Shown here piece by piece: positions 30,038 to 39,603 of a stretch of 64,000 bases of DNA. A program made the position numbers and the translations under genes. Numbering within the stretch: position 1 is the first letter of the stretch; each line of letters starts with the position of its first letter. Source of the stretch: Massilibacteroides sp. (GTDB taxonomy: Bacteria; Bacteroidota; Bacteroidia; Bacteroidales; Tannerellaceae); contig NZ_JAQWCQ010000013.1 in NCBI RefSeq assembly GCF_028705895.1, forward strand, positions 1-64,000, read 5' to 3'. The notes beneath the pieces were generated by a model. That model made no database searches. It worked only from the letters and a program-made list of their open reading frames with translations, and was not told the DNA's origin.

Positions 30038-30594
30038 TGAGCAATACTGCCAGTCTAAAGAAAGAGTATCAGGATAGAATTGTTCCTGCTTTGACTAAAG
30101 AGTTTGGATATAAATCAATAATGCAAGTTCCAGTATTGAAGAAGATTGTTATTAATCAAGGACTGGGTTCTGCAACAGCCGACAAGAAGATAATAGATGT
30201 TGCAGTGGCTGAATTGGGATTGATAACTGGACAAAAAGCTGTAGCAACAGTCTCTAAGAAGGATATTTCAAATTTCAAGTTAAGAAAGAAGATGCCAATT
30301 GGTGTAATGGTTACATTACGTCGTGAAAAAATGTATGAATTCTTAGAAAGATTAGTTCGTGTTGCTCTTCCACGTATTCGTGACTTTAAAGGAATTGAAA
30401 GTAAGTTGGACGGACGTGGTAATTACACGTTAGGTGTTCAAGAGCAAATCATTTTTCCTGAAATTAATATTGATAATATTACAAAGATATTAGGAATGAA
30501 TATTACCTTTGTGACTTCCGCGAAAACGGATGAAGAAGGGTATGCTCTGTTGAGAGAGTTTGGATTGCCTTTTAAGAATAATAAAAAAGATTGA
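30037..30594 (+). CDS. rplE: 50S ribosomal protein L5
   Basis: 185 residues. It binds 5S rRNA; the family stretch [26 protein letters not shown] and the end [18 protein letters not shown] are clear. A GGAGG lies about 10 nt upstream inside rplX, and the TAATG overlap indicates coupled translation. Confidence 0.98.
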   Translation: MSNTASLKKEYQDRIVPALTKEFGYKSIMQVPVLKKIVINQGLGSATADKKIIDVAVAELGLITGQKAVATVSKKDISNFKLRKKMPIGVMVTLRREKMYEFLERLVRVALPRIRDFKGIESKLDGRGNYTLGVQEQIIFPEINIDNITKILGMNITFVTSAKTDEEGYALLREFGLPFKNNKKD

Positions 30595-30597
30595 TAT

Positions 30598-30867
30598 ATG
30601 GCAAAAGAATCAATGAAGGCTCGTGAGGTGAAAAGAGCTAAGCTTGTTGCTAAATATGCAGAAAAAAGAGCTAAACTCAAAGCCGAAGGTAATTACGATG
30701 CTTTACAATCACTACCTAAAAATGCGTCACCTGTAAGATTACATAACAGATGTAAAATTACGGGTCGTCCTAAAGGTTATATCCGCCAGTTTGGAATATC
30801 ACGAATTCAATTTCGTGAGATGGCTTCAAATGGATTGATACCAGGAGTGAAAAAAGCAAGTTGGTGA
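30598..30867 (+). CDS. rpsN: 30S ribosomal protein S14
   Basis: 89 residues, the long zinc-free form: only one Cys (in [13 protein letters not shown]) is present, not the CxxC...CxxC of the short form. The C-terminal [25 protein letters not shown] is canonical. Confidence 0.97.
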   Translation: MAKESMKAREVKRAKLVAKYAEKRAKLKAEGNYDALQSLPKNASPVRLHNRCKITGRPKGYIRQFGISRIQFREMASNGLIPGVKKASW

Positions 30868-30922
30868 GACCGTAGTTTTAAATATTGTCCGGAAAGTCCG
30901 GATCAATTTAATTTATATAATA

Positions 30923-31318
30923 ATGACAGATCCTATAGCAGATTATTTAACGAGGTTGCGTAATGCAATAAAGGCTAATCACAGAGTTGTAGAAGTGCCA
31001 GCCTCAAATTTAAAAAAAGAAATTACAAAGATTCTTTTTGACAAAGGGTATATTTTAAACTACAAGTTTGTAGAGGATGGCCCTCAAGGCAGTATTAAAA
31101 TTGCTTTGAAATATGATTTAGTGAACAAAGTTAATGCCATCAAGGTCTTAAAGAGAGTGTCTACTCCAGGTTTGCGTAAGTATGTAGGGTATAAAGATGC
31201 CCCAAGAGTATTAAATGGTTTGGGAATAGCTATTATATCTACTTCCAAAGGTGTAATGACAGATAAGGAAATCCGAGATCTTAAAATCGGAGGAGAAGTG
31301 TTGTGTTACATTTATTAA
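30923..31318 (+). CDS. rpsH: 30S ribosomal protein S8
   Basis: 131 residues. MTDPIADYLTRLRNAIKANHR at the start and GLGIAIISTSKGVMTDKEIR at the end match the family. S8 represses the spc operon in E. coli. The 55-nt gap before it is among the longer ones of the cluster. Confidence 0.98.
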   Translation: MTDPIADYLTRLRNAIKANHRVVEVPASNLKKEITKILFDKGYILNYKFVEDGPQGSIKIALKYDLVNKVNAIKVLKRVSTPGLRKYVGYKDAPRVLNGLGIAIISTSKGVMTDKEIRDLKIGGEVLCYIY

Positions 31319-31323
31319 TTGAA

Positions 31324-31328
31324 GGAGG
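31324..31328 (+). promoter_or_regulatory. Shine-Dalgarno sequence that fixes the rplF start
   Basis: GGAGG with 8 nt to the ATG at 31337. It excludes the in-frame TTG at 31319, which lies upstream of it, as the start. Confidence 0.7.
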
Positions 31329-31336
31329 AAGTAAGT

Positions 31337-31888
31337 ATGTCTAGAATAGGAAAATTACCAATACATATTCCAACGGGAGTTATTGTAACAGTGAAAGACT
31401 CTGTTGTGACAGTAAAAGGACCAAAAGGAGAGTTAAGTCAATCAATTAATCCTGATATCCAAGTTAAAATTGAGGATAACGATATTCAATTGGATAGACC
31501 AACAGATGAAAGAAGCCACAAAGCTTTACATGGTCTTTATCGATCTCTGATAAATAATATGGTTATTGGAGTATCTGAAGGATATAAAAAAGAATTAGAA
31601 TTAGTTGGTGTTGGATATCGTGTATCTAACACGGGACAGCTATTAGATTTTTCTTTAGGCTATACTCATAATATCTATTTGATGTTGCCTAAGGAGATAA
31701 AGGTTGAAACAAAAACGGAGAGAAATAAGAGTCCTCTTGTTATTTTAGAGTCTGCCGATAAACAGTTGATAGGTCAGGTTTGTGCAAAAATCCGATCTTT
31801 TAGAAAACCTGAACCATACAAAGGAAAAGGTATTAAATTTGTTGGTGAGGTTATTAGAAGGAAATCTGGTAAATCAGCAGGAAAATAA
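31337..31888 (+). CDS. rplF: 50S ribosomal protein L6
   Basis: 183 residues from the ATG at 31337, giving MSRIGKLPIHIPTGV. The end GKGIKFVGEVIRRKSGKSAGK is the conserved L6 C-terminus. A GGAGG site 8 nt upstream supports this start. It lies close behind rpsH. Confidence 0.97.
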   Translation: MSRIGKLPIHIPTGVIVTVKDSVVTVKGPKGELSQSINPDIQVKIEDNDIQLDRPTDERSHKALHGLYRSLINNMVIGVSEGYKKELELVGVGYRVSNTGQLLDFSLGYTHNIYLMLPKEIKVETKTERNKSPLVILESADKQLIGQVCAKIRSFRKPEPYKGKGIKFVGEVIRRKSGKSAGK

Positions 31889-31909
31889 TCTATTAAAACT
31901 GGAATTAGC

Positions 31910-32254
31910 ATGACAACAAAAGAAGAAAGAAGAAAAAAAATAAAACAACGCGTTCGTAGTAAAATCGTTGGAACGACTGAACGTCCGCGTTTGACTGTTT
32001 TCAGAAGCAATAAACAAATTTATGCCCAAATAATTGATGATACTAAAGGAGCAACGATTGCTGCTGTTTCATCCTTGAAAATAGAAAAAACTGAGGCAAA
32101 AAAGGCTATTGCAGCAAAAGTGGGAGAACAAATAGCTATAAGTGCAATTGAAGCTGGAGTTCAAACTGTTGTATTTGATCGTAACGGCTACTTATATCAT
32201 GGCAGAATTAAAGAATTGGCAGATGCTGCACGCAATGGAGGTCTTAAATTTTAA
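31910..32254 (+). CDS. rplR: 50S ribosomal protein L18
   Basis: 114 residues. [23 protein letters not shown] and the end [26 protein letters not shown] are typical of L18, which binds 5S rRNA together with L5. Confidence 0.98.
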   Translation: MTTKEERRKKIKQRVRSKIVGTTERPRLTVFRSNKQIYAQIIDDTKGATIAAVSSLKIEKTEAKKAIAAKVGEQIAISAIEAGVQTVVFDRNGYLYHGRIKELADAARNGGLKF

Positions 32255-32259
32255 TAAAG

Positions 32260-32778
32260 ATGGTAGGAAATAAAAATAGAATAAAATCGACTAACGATAT
32301 TGAACTAAAAGACCGTTTAGTTGCGATAAATCGTGTTACTAAAGTGACAAAAGGTGGACGAACTTTTAGTTTTGCTGCGATCGTTGTTGTTGGTAACGAA
32401 GACGGAATCGTTGGATGGGGGCTTGGTAAAGCTGGTGAAGTAACTACTGCTATAGCAAAAGGCGTTGAAGCTGCGAAGAAAAATTTAATTCGTGTACCCG
32501 TTCATAAAGGAACAATTCCGCATGAACAGATTGCAAAATTTGGAGGTGCAGAAGTTCTTCTTAAGCCAGCAACATTGGGTACTGGAGTAAAAGCCGGAGG
32601 TGCTATGCGTGCAGTTTTGGAAAGTGTTGGTGTGACAGATGTATTGGCAAAGTCGAAAGGATCTTCTAACCCTCATAATTTAGTTAAGGCTACTATTGAG
32701 GCTTTAGGAGAGTTGAGAAGCCCATTTGATGTTGCTCAAAATAGAGGAGTATCAGTAGAAAGAGTGTTCAAAGGTTAA
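32260..32778 (+). CDS. rpsE: 30S ribosomal protein S5
   Basis: 172 residues. The double-stranded RNA-binding-like N-terminal domain ([20 protein letters not shown]) and the ribosomal S5 fold with [17 protein letters not shown] are seen. It lies at the mRNA entry with S3 and S4. Confidence 0.98.
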   Translation: MVGNKNRIKSTNDIELKDRLVAINRVTKVTKGGRTFSFAAIVVVGNEDGIVGWGLGKAGEVTTAIAKGVEAAKKNLIRVPVHKGTIPHEQIAKFGGAEVLLKPATLGTGVKAGGAMRAVLESVGVTDVLAKSKGSSNPHNLVKATIEALGELRSPFDVAQNRGVSVERVFKG

Positions 32779-32790
32779 TTTTGTGTGAAA

Positions 32791-32967
32791 ATGGCAACAA
32801 TTAAAGTAAAACAAATAAAAAGCAGAATTAAATGTCCTGCAGATCAGAAAAAAACTTTAGATGCTTTGGGGCTAAGAAAGTTGAATCGTACAGTTGAGCA
32901 CGAAGCTACTCCATCGATTTTAGGGATGATTGAAAAAGTGAAACATTTAGTTTCAGTTGAAAAATAA
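32791..32967 (+). CDS. rpmD: 50S ribosomal protein L30
   Basis: 58 residues from the ATG at 32791 ([13 protein letters not shown]); a GTG two codons upstream is a less likely start. The core [32 protein letters not shown] is canonical. Confidence 0.96.
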   Translation: MATIKVKQIKSRIKCPADQKKTLDALGLRKLNRTVEHEATPSILGMIEKVKHLVSVEK

Positions 32968-32996
32968 ATAGTAGTTATAATTTACAGACTAAAGAT

Positions 32997-33443
32997 ATGA
33001 ATTTATCAAATTTAAAGCCTGCTGCTGGATCTACAAAAACAAGAAAGAGAATTGGTCGTGGACCAGGCTCTGGCTTGGGTGGCACTTCTACCAGAGGGCA
33101 TAAAGGGGCGAAGTCAAGATCTGGATATTCGCGGAAGATTGGATTTGAAGGAGGTCAAATGCCAATTCAGAGACGTCTTCCAAAATTTGGATTTAAGAAT
33201 ATAAATAGAGTAGAATATAAAGCAATTAATCTTTCTGTATTGCAACAATTGGCTGAGAAGGAGAGTTTGGCTAAGATTGGATTAGATGATTTGATAAATG
33301 CCGGTTTTATTTCTTCTAATCAGTTAGTGAAAATACTTGGTAACGGTAGTTTAAACTTGAGTCTCGAGGTTGCTGCTCATGCATTTTCAAAGAGTGCAGA
33401 GGCTGTGATACAAGCTGCTGGCGGAACAGTTGTAAAACTCTAA
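32997..33443 (+). CDS. rplO: 50S ribosomal protein L15
   Basis: 148 residues. Gly-rich N-terminus KRIGRGPGSGLGGTSTRGHKGAKSRSG and FEGGQMPIQRRLPKFGF are diagnostic. It lies directly before secY, as in most bacteria. Confidence 0.98.
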   Translation: MNLSNLKPAAGSTKTRKRIGRGPGSGLGGTSTRGHKGAKSRSGYSRKIGFEGGQMPIQRRLPKFGFKNINRVEYKAINLSVLQQLAEKESLAKIGLDDLINAGFISSNQLVKILGNGSLNLSLEVAAHAFSKSAEAVIQAAGGTVVKL

Positions 33444-33446
33444 GAT

Positions 33447-34787
33447 ATGAGAGCAATTGAAACTATAAAGAATATTTGGAAAATTGAGGATTTGAGAAAT
33501 CGAATCCTCACTACTTTGCTTTTAATAGCTATTTATCGTTTTGGTACTTATGTAGTGCTTCCAGGTATTGACCCTAAAGCGTTAACCGCTCTACAAGAAC
33601 AAACAAGAGGTGGATTGTTAGCTTTACTTGATATGTTTTCCGGAGGAGCTTTTTCTAATGCTTCTATTTTTGCATTAGGTATAATGCCATATATTTCTGC
33701 TTCTATTGTTATGCAGTTGTTAGCAATTGCGGTACCTTCTTTTCAAAAAATGCAAAGAGAAGGAGAAAGTGGTAGAAAAAAGATTAATCAATATACCCGC
33801 TATTTAACTATTGCAATTTTGTTATTACAAGGACCAACTTACTTGATTAACCTTAGTGTACAACTTAAAGCGGTAGGAGCTTCTTTGCCTGCTAATGTTT
33901 GGTTTACGGTTTCTTCTACAATAATATTGGCAGCGGGTAGTATGTTTATTCTTTGGTTAGGAGAAAGGATTACTGATAAAGGAGTTGGAAATGGTATCTC
34001 TTTTATTATTTTAGTAGGAATTATCGCTCGATTACCTCATTCTTTATTTCAAGAATTTATTTCAAGAACTACTGATAAAACAGGAGGGCTTGTAATGTTT
34101 TTAATTGAAATGTTGTTTTTATTATTTGTAATTGCTGGGGCAATTTTATTAGTTCAAGGTGTAAGGAAAGTTCCTGTACAGTATGCTAAAAGAATTGTTG
34201 GTAACAAGCAATACGGTGGTGCTCGACAATACATTCCTTTAAAAGTTAATGCAGCCAACGTTATGCCAATTATTTTTGCTCAGGCTATAATGTTCATTCC
34301 AATATCTATTGTCGGTTTTGCAAACTCAGAGAATACAAGCCCATTTTGGTCTGCATTTATGGATAATACAGGCTTTTGGTACAATTTTGTTTTTGCTGTT
34401 TTAATTATTTTATTTACTTATTTTTATACAGCAATAACGATTAATCCAACGCAGATGGCCGATGATTTGAAGAGAAATAATGGTTTTATTCCTGGTATAA
34501 AACCTGGTAAAGAAACTAAAGATTATCTTGATTCTATAATGGATCGTATAACTTTGCCTGGTGCTTTCTTTTTGGCTTTGGTGGCTATAATGCCTGCTTT
34601 TGCTAGGATTGCTGGAGTGAGTATGGATTTTTCTCAATTTTTTGGAGGAACATCTTTATTGATTTTAGTTGGTGTTGTTTTAGATACATTACAACAAATA
34701 GAGAGTCATCTTCTTATGCGACATTATGATGGGTTACTTAAATCAGGAAGAATTAAAGGACGTTCAGGAGCTGTAGGAGCTTATTGA
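33447..34787 (+). CDS. secY: Preprotein translocase subunit SecY
   Basis: 446 residues with ten membrane segments; the channel of the Sec translocon. Conserved: LPGIDPKAL, the TM2 region ALGIMPYISASIVMQLL, KGVGNGISFII and the C-terminal IESHLLMRHYDGLLKSG. It sits 3 nt after rplO and 11 nt before the ATG of map. Confidence 0.98.
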   Translation: MRAIETIKNIWKIEDLRNRILTTLLLIAIYRFGTYVVLPGIDPKALTALQEQTRGGLLALLDMFSGGAFSNASIFALGIMPYISASIVMQLLAIAVPSFQKMQREGESGRKKINQYTRYLTIAILLLQGPTYLINLSVQLKAVGASLPANVWFTVSSTIILAAGSMFILWLGERITDKGVGNGISFIILVGIIARLPHSLFQEFISRTTDKTGGLVMFLIEMLFLLFVIAGAILLVQGVRKVPVQYAKRIVGNKQYGGARQYIPLKVNAANVMPIIFAQAIMFIPISIVGFANSENTSPFWSAFMDNTGFWYNFVFAVLIILFTYFYTAITINPTQMADDLKRNNGFIPGIKPGKETKDYLDSIMDRITLPGAFFLALVAIMPAFARIAGVSMDFSQFFGGTSLLILVGVVLDTLQQIESHLLMRHYDGLLKSGRIKGRSGAVGAY

Positions 34788-34798
34788 TAATTGTTAAA

Positions 34799-35587
34799 AT
34801 GATATATCTAAAAACAAATGAAGAGATTGAGTTAATGTATTTGGCTAATCAATTAGTAGGTAAGACCCTTGGAGAATTAGCTAAATATATTAAACCGGGA
34901 GTTTCAACATTAGAATTGGATAAAATTGCAGAATCTTTCATAAGAGATAATGGTGCGCAACCTGCATTCCTTGGTTATGGAGGGTTTCCGAATTCTATCT
35001 GTACCTCAGTAAATGAACAAGTAGTTCATGGAATACCATCGAATAAAGCTATCTTAAAAGAAGGTGACATTATTTCGGTAGATTGTGGAACAGTCTTAAA
35101 TGGTTTTGTAGGTGATTCTGCATATACCTTTGCTGTTGGAGAAGTTGATGATGAAACTCAAAAGCTATTAACTGTGACGCGTGAGGCGCTGTATGTTGGG
35201 ATAAATAATGCAGTTGAAGGAAAACGTGTTGGTGATATAAGTGCCTCTGTACAAGAATATTGTGAGAAGAACGGTTATTCTGTTGTTCGCGAACTTGTAG
35301 GTCATGGTATTGGTAAACAAATGCATGAATCTCCAGAAGTTCCCAATTATGGGAGAAAAGGTAGCGGAAGTTTGCTGCGGGAAGGTATGTGTATCTGTAT
35401 TGAACCAATGATTAATCTTGGTAAGAGAAATGTTGTGTTTGAAAAAGATGGTTGGACGGTACGAACAAAAGATCGACGACCATCAGCTCATTTTGAACAT
35501 TGTATAGCAATACAATCTGGTTCGGCTCGTATCTTATCATCATTTAGTTTTTTGGAAGAAGTTTTAGAAAACAGGCATAATTGTTAA
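34799..35587 (+). CDS. map: Type I methionine aminopeptidase
   Basis: 262 residues from the ATG at 34799 (MIYLKTNEEIELM); an upstream TTG at 34784 overlapping secY is unlikely. The enzyme removes initiator Met. Metal ligands are visible: Asp in SVDCGTVL, Asp in GFVGDSAYTF, His in VGHGIGKQMHE, Glu in CIEPMINLG and the final Glu in HFEHCIAIQ. Confidence 0.97.
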   Translation: MIYLKTNEEIELMYLANQLVGKTLGELAKYIKPGVSTLELDKIAESFIRDNGAQPAFLGYGGFPNSICTSVNEQVVHGIPSNKAILKEGDIISVDCGTVLNGFVGDSAYTFAVGEVDDETQKLLTVTREALYVGINNAVEGKRVGDISASVQEYCEKNGYSVVRELVGHGIGKQMHESPEVPNYGRKGSGSLLREGMCICIEPMINLGKRNVVFEKDGWTVRTKDRRPSAHFEHCIAIQSGSARILSSFSFLEEVLENRHNC

Positions 35588-35593
35588 TTTTTT

Positions 35594-35812
35594 ATGGCTA
35601 AGCAATCAGCAATAGAACAAGATGGAGTAATTGTAGAAGCATTATCGAATGCTATGTTTCGTGTCGAGTTGGAAAATGGACACGAGATAACAGCTCATAT
35701 TTCCGGTAAAATGCGAATGCATTATATTAAAATACTTCCTGGTGATAAAGTGAGGGTGGAAATGTCACCATACGATTTAACAAAAGGAAGAATTTCGTTT
35801 AGATATAAATAA
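35594..35812 (+). CDS. infA: Translation initiation factor IF-1
   Basis: 72 residues, one OB fold. [30 protein letters not shown] and [15 protein letters not shown] are typical. It blocks the A site during initiation. It is placed between map and rpmJ. Confidence 0.98.
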   Translation: MAKQSAIEQDGVIVEALSNAMFRVELENGHEITAHISGKMRMHYIKILPGDKVRVEMSPYDLTKGRISFRYK

Positions 35813-35827
35813 TAAAAATATAGAGAA

Positions 35828-35944
35828 ATGAAAGTAAGAGCATCGTTGAAGAAGCGTACGCCTGAATGTAAAATTATTCGTAGAAAAGGGCGTCTGTATG
35901 TTATAAACAAGAAAAATCCTAAATATAAACAACGTCAAGGATAA
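35828..35944 (+). CDS. rpmJ: 50S ribosomal protein L36, zinc-free type
   Basis: A 38-residue gene, [14 protein letters not shown] onward, ending YKQRQG. In zinc-binding L36 the ligands are C11, C14, C27 and H33; here only C14 remains and the others are T11, N27 and Y33, so no zinc ribbon can form. Position between infA and rpsM and the conserved ends make the identification firm. Confidence 0.95.
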   Translation: MKVRASLKKRTPECKIIRRKGRLYVINKKNPKYKQRQG

Positions 35945-35949
35945 TTTCT

Positions 35950-35957
35950 TATTTTTG
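35950..35957 (+). promoter_or_regulatory. Possible internal promoter before rpsM
   Basis: TATTTTTG matches TAnnTTTG and lies 25 bp before the rpsM start; no TTTG or TTG is found at the right upstream distance, so it is weak. Confidence 0.3.
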
Positions 35958-35981
35958 CAAACTAATAATTAAGATTAAAAT

Positions 35982-36362
35982 ATGGCTATAAGAATAGTAG
36001 GTGTAGATTTGCCACAGAATAAGAGAGGTGAGATAGCTTTGACTTATATTTATGGTATAGGTCGTAGTGCTGCAAATTCTATATTAGAGAAGGCTGGCAT
36101 AGATCGTGACATAAAAGTAAAAGATTGGACTGATGATCAAGCAGCAAAAGTACGTGAAGTAATAGGGCTTGAATACAAAGTAGAAGGAGACCTTCGTTCA
36201 GAGGTTCAGCTGAACATAAAACGTTTGATGGACATTGGTTGTTATCGTGGCGTGAGACATCGTATTGGCTTACCGTTGCGAGGACAGAGTACAAAAAATA
36301 ATGCTCGTACACGTAAGGGAAGAAAGAAAACAGTTGCAAATAAGAAAAAAGCTACTAAATAA
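35982..36362 (+). CDS. rpsM: 30S ribosomal protein S13
   Basis: 126 residues. [29 protein letters not shown] and [22 protein letters not shown] are canonical. Contacts tRNA and the 50S in bridge B1. First gene of the alpha block. Confidence 0.98.
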   Translation: MAIRIVGVDLPQNKRGEIALTYIYGIGRSAANSILEKAGIDRDIKVKDWTDDQAAKVREVIGLEYKVEGDLRSEVQLNIKRLMDIGCYRGVRHRIGLPLRGQSTKNNARTRKGRKKTVANKKKATK

Positions 36363-36370
36363 TATTTGAT

Positions 36371-36760
36371 ATGGCAAAAAAAACAGTTGTTGCAAAAAAA
36401 AGAAATGTTAAAGTAGAAGCGTATGGCCAAGCGCACATACATTCTTCTTTTAATAATATAATAGTTACACTTGCAAATGGCGACGGCCAAGTTATTAGCT
36501 GGTCATCAGCTGGTAAAATGGGATTTAGAAGTTCAAAGAAAAACACTCCTTATGCAGCACAAATGGCTGCTCAAGATTGTGCTAAAGTTGCTTTTGACTT
36601 AGGCTTGAGAAAAGTAAAAGTTTTCGTTAAAGGACCTGGTAATGGACGTGAGTCTGCTATCAGAACTATACATGGTGCAGGTATTGAAGTTACAGAAATT
36701 GTTGATGTTACTCCTTTACCACATAATGGATGTCGTCCTCCGAAAAAGAGACGAGTATAA
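36371..36760 (+). CDS. rpsK: 30S ribosomal protein S11
   Basis: 129 residues. [27 protein letters not shown] and the end [13 protein letters not shown] are diagnostic. Followed by an unusually long 107-nt spacer before rpsD. Confidence 0.98.
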   Translation: MAKKTVVAKKRNVKVEAYGQAHIHSSFNNIIVTLANGDGQVISWSSAGKMGFRSSKKNTPYAAQMAAQDCAKVAFDLGLRKVKVFVKGPGNGRESAIRTIHGAGIEVTEIVDVTPLPHNGCRPPKKRRV

Positions 36761-36772
36761 TTTATTAATGTT

Positions 36773-36845
36773 TGAATTTGAAAAGGTAAAATGATTATAT
36801 ACACCTTACCCTCTCTATAATCGCGGCTGAACTTTTTCAAATTTA
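36773..36845 (+). promoter_or_regulatory. Hairpin leader before rpsD, candidate S4 autoregulatory element
   Basis: Bases 36773-36787 pair with 36831-36845 in a 15-bp stem (13 Watson-Crick pairs and two G-U), closing a 43-nt loop that can itself pair (GGTAA with TTACC as an alternative). It fills most of the 107-nt rpsK-rpsD spacer in an operon where neighbouring gaps are about 5-60 nt. S4 is an autogenous repressor in other bacteria; that role here is inferred from position. Confidence 0.5.
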
Positions 36846-36867
36846 TATTGAATCAAAAATAAAAATA

Positions 36868-37473
36868 ATGGCAAGATATACTGGACCTAAAACAAGAATA
36901 GCTCGAAAATTTGGAGAAGCTATATTTGGACCTGATAAGGTACTTTCAAAAAAGAACTACCCTCCTGGACAACACGGTAATTCAAGAAAGAGAAAAACTT
37001 CTGAATACGGTATTCAATTACGTGAAAAGCAGAAAGCAAAATATACTTATGGCGTTTTAGAGAAACAATTTAGAAATCTCTTTGAAAAAGCATCACGTTC
37101 AAAAGGTATTACCGGTGAAGTATTGTTACAATTGTTAGAATGCCGTTTAGACAATATTGTTTATCGGTTAGGTATAGCTCCAACAAGAGCAGCCGCAAGA
37201 CAATTGGTTTCTCATAGACATATTACTGTTGATGGTAAAGTTGTGAATATTCCATCATATGCTGTAAAACCAAGTCAAGTAATTGGTGTTAGAGAAAAAT
37301 CCAAATCATTAGAAGTTATATCTGATGCTTTGTCTGGCTTTAACCATAGTAAGTATCCTTGGATTGAGTGGGATTCTGCTTCTTTAAACGGTAAGTTTTT
37401 ACACATTCCTGAAAGAAGTGATATACCAGAAAATATAAAAGAACAGCTGATTGTAGAATTGTATTCTAAATAA
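36868..37473 (+). CDS. rpsD: 30S ribosomal protein S4
   Basis: 201 residues. It begins [17 protein letters not shown]; the S4 RNA-binding domain is at [31 protein letters not shown]. One of the primary 16S binders. The N-terminal Cys cluster of zinc-type S4 is absent. Preceded by a foldable leader. Confidence 0.98.
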   Translation: MARYTGPKTRIARKFGEAIFGPDKVLSKKNYPPGQHGNSRKRKTSEYGIQLREKQKAKYTYGVLEKQFRNLFEKASRSKGITGEVLLQLLECRLDNIVYRLGIAPTRAAARQLVSHRHITVDGKVVNIPSYAVKPSQVIGVREKSKSLEVISDALSGFNHSKYPWIEWDSASLNGKFLHIPERSDIPENIKEQLIVELYSK

Positions 37474-37486
37474 TAAAATTGATTCC

Positions 37487-38479
37487 ATGGCGATATTAGC
37501 ATTTCAAAAACCCGATAAAGTATTAATGTTGGAAGCGGATAACTTCTTCGGTAAATTCGAGTTCCGTCCATTAGAGCCCGGTTATGGCATAACAATAGGT
37601 AATGCTTTACGCCGTATTCTCTTGTCATCACTTGAAGGTTTTGCTATTACATCAATTAAAATAGATGGAATTGACCATGAATTCGGAACAATTCCAGGCG
37701 TTTTAGAGGATGTAACAAATATTATTTTAAATCTAAAAAAAGTTAGGTTTAAACACATTGTAGAAGATATCGAAAGTGAGAAAGTTAGTATTTCAGTTTC
37801 GGGAACAGAAGTGTTTAAGGCGGGTGATATCGGTAGGCATTTAACAGGCTTTGAAGTATTAAACCCTGAATTAGTGGTTTGTAAATTAGATCCTAATGCC
37901 AGTTTCCATATTGAATTGTCTATAAATAAAGGGCGTGGATATATTCCAGCTGATGAAAACAGAGAATTAGTTTCGGATTTACAAGGAATTGCAATTGATT
38001 CAATTTTTACACCAATTCGTAATGTTAAATATTCAATTGAAAATTTCCGTGTGGAGCAAAAAACAGACTATGAAAAATTAGTGTTGGAGATTGCCACTGA
38101 TGGTTCGATTCATCCCAAAGACGCTTTAAAGGAAGCAGCTAAGATTTTGATACATCATTTTATGTTGTTTTCAGATGAAAAGATTGCTATTGAAACATCA
38201 GATACGGAAGGAAATGAAGAATTTGATGAAGAAGTACTTCATATGCGCCAACTGCTTAAGAGTAAGTTGTCAGATATGGATCTTTCAGTCCGTGCTTTGA
38301 ATTGTTTGAAGGCGGCAGATGTTGAAACTTTAGGTGAATTGGTTAAATTCAATAAAAATGATTTATTGAAGTTCAGAAACTTCGGAAAGAAATCATTAAC
38401 TGAATTAGATGAATTACTGGAAAGCCTGAATCTTTCTTTCGGCATGGATACTGGTAAATATAAATTAGACAAAGAGTAA
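37487..38479 (+). CDS. rpoA: DNA-directed RNA polymerase subunit alpha
   Basis: 330 residues. N-terminal assembly domain with [22 protein letters not shown], and a C-terminal domain with the helix-hairpin-helix [34 protein letters not shown] for DNA and activator contact. Standard place between rpsD and rplQ. Confidence 0.98.
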   Translation: MAILAFQKPDKVLMLEADNFFGKFEFRPLEPGYGITIGNALRRILLSSLEGFAITSIKIDGIDHEFGTIPGVLEDVTNIILNLKKVRFKHIVEDIESEKVSISVSGTEVFKAGDIGRHLTGFEVLNPELVVCKLDPNASFHIELSINKGRGYIPADENRELVSDLQGIAIDSIFTPIRNVKYSIENFRVEQKTDYEKLVLEIATDGSIHPKDALKEAAKILIHHFMLFSDEKIAIETSDTEGNEEFDEEVLHMRQLLKSKLSDMDLSVRALNCLKAADVETLGELVKFNKNDLLKFRNFGKKSLTELDELLESLNLSFGMDTGKYKLDKE

Positions 38480-38484
38480 CTAAG

Positions 38485-38982
38485 ATGAGACATAATAAAA
38501 AATTTAATCATTTAGGTCGTACAAATACTCATAGAGCAGCTATGCTTTCGAATATGGCTACTTCGTTGATTTTACATAAACGTATTTTTACGACAACTGC
38601 AAAAGCTAAAGCTTTGCGTAAATATGTTGAGCCTCTGATTACTAAAGCAAAAGAAGATACCACTCATTCAAGACGTATCGTTTTTAGTAGTTTGAAAAAT
38701 AAATATTCTGTAACGGAACTGTTTAATGATGTGGCTCAAAAGGTCGGAGAACGTCCCGGAGGTTATACTCGCATTATTAAAACAGGGAATCGTTTAGGTG
38801 ATAATGCAGCGATGTGTTTTATTGAATTAGTAGATTACAATGAAAACATGTTAAAGGAGACTAAAAAAGCTCCGAAGGCTAGACGTCAGAGAAAAAAATC
38901 TGCTGCTGTAGCTGATGAGGCTGCACCTTCTCAACCTACAACTGAAGAAACATTAGATGTTTCTTCAGAAACAAAAGAATAA
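38485..38982 (+). CDS. rplQ: 50S ribosomal protein L17
   Basis: 165 residues: a normal L17 core ([28 protein letters not shown] ... [26 protein letters not shown]) plus a C-terminal extension of about 40 residues that is first basic ([11 protein letters not shown]) and then acidic/Ser-Thr-rich. Such tails occur in Bacteroidetes. Last gene of the ribosomal run, followed by a terminator. Confidence 0.97.
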   Translation: MRHNKKFNHLGRTNTHRAAMLSNMATSLILHKRIFTTTAKAKALRKYVEPLITKAKEDTTHSRRIVFSSLKNKYSVTELFNDVAQKVGERPGGYTRIIKTGNRLGDNAAMCFIELVDYNENMLKETKKAPKARRQRKKSAAVADEAAPSQPTTEETLDVSSETKE

Positions 38983-39001
38983 CGATAAAAAAGTTATCCA
39001 T

Positions 39002-39038
39002 AAAAAAGCCTGTCTGTTGTAAACGGACAGGCTTTTTT
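39002..39038. terminator. Bidirectional terminator after rplQ
   Basis: AAAAAAGCCTGTC, a 10-nt loop and GGACAGGCTTTTTT. It ends the ribosomal operon, and its A tract can also serve the converging lipoprotein gene. Confidence 0.85.
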
Positions 39039-39079
39039 GTTGTAAATGTCTTTTTATTGGTAGCTGTTTCAGCTTTATT

Positions 39080-39496
39080 TTAATAAAGATTGTTCATAAC
39101 ACAGACATTTAAATCTGCTTTTCCGTTTATCGCTTCAACAAAAGCCTTAAAGTGTGTCGTTTCATTGTGTATATTAATTGCTTCTTGCGATTTCCATACT
39201 TCGATAAAAGCATAGGTTAGCGGCGTATTTGATTTTCCTAATTCATAATATACACATCCTTCCTCTGCTCGAGATCCTGCTACAACTGCAGAAGCTGCTT
39301 TCTCGAAGTCTGCCGTGAAACTTTCATCTTTCAATGTGACAATGGCAACAATACGTAAAGCATCTTTGGGGAGTTCTACTGTCTTTTCAATAATTGGAGT
39401 TTTTACGATTTCCTCCGTTTGCGCCGGCTGTTGTTTACATGATGAAAATAGTGCGCTGCCTGCAACTATTAATGTAATCAAAAAGGCTTGTTTCAT
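39080..39496 (-). CDS. ABM-domain (antibiotic biosynthesis monooxygenase-like) lipoprotein
   Basis: 138 residues: lipoprotein signal with lipobox ending at Cys20, a short linker, then one ABM ferredoxin-like domain (IVAIVTLKDESFTADFEKAA ... EEGCVYYELGKSNTPLTYAFIEVWKSQEAINIH). Members such as YgiN act on quinols or degrade haem, but the catalytic chemistry cannot be told here. A putative periplasmic location is unusual for the family. TAnnTTTG-like boxes on the minus strand lie at 39531-39538 and 39575-39582. Confidence 0.8.
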   Translation of the reverse strand: MKQAFLITLIVAGSALFSSCKQQPAQTEEIVKTPIIEKTVELPKDALRIVAIVTLKDESFTADFEKAASAVVAGSRAEEGCVYYELGKSNTPLTYAFIEVWKSQEAINIHNETTHFKAFVEAINGKADLNVCVMNNLY

Positions 39497-39603
39497 TTTT
39501 ATTTGTTTTTGTTAGTTGGACAATACATAGCAAAAATACTTCTTTTTGTCGAAAAAATATCCTATTTGATAAGACAAAAGTATTAAATGTCGTCCAGAAG
39601 CCT

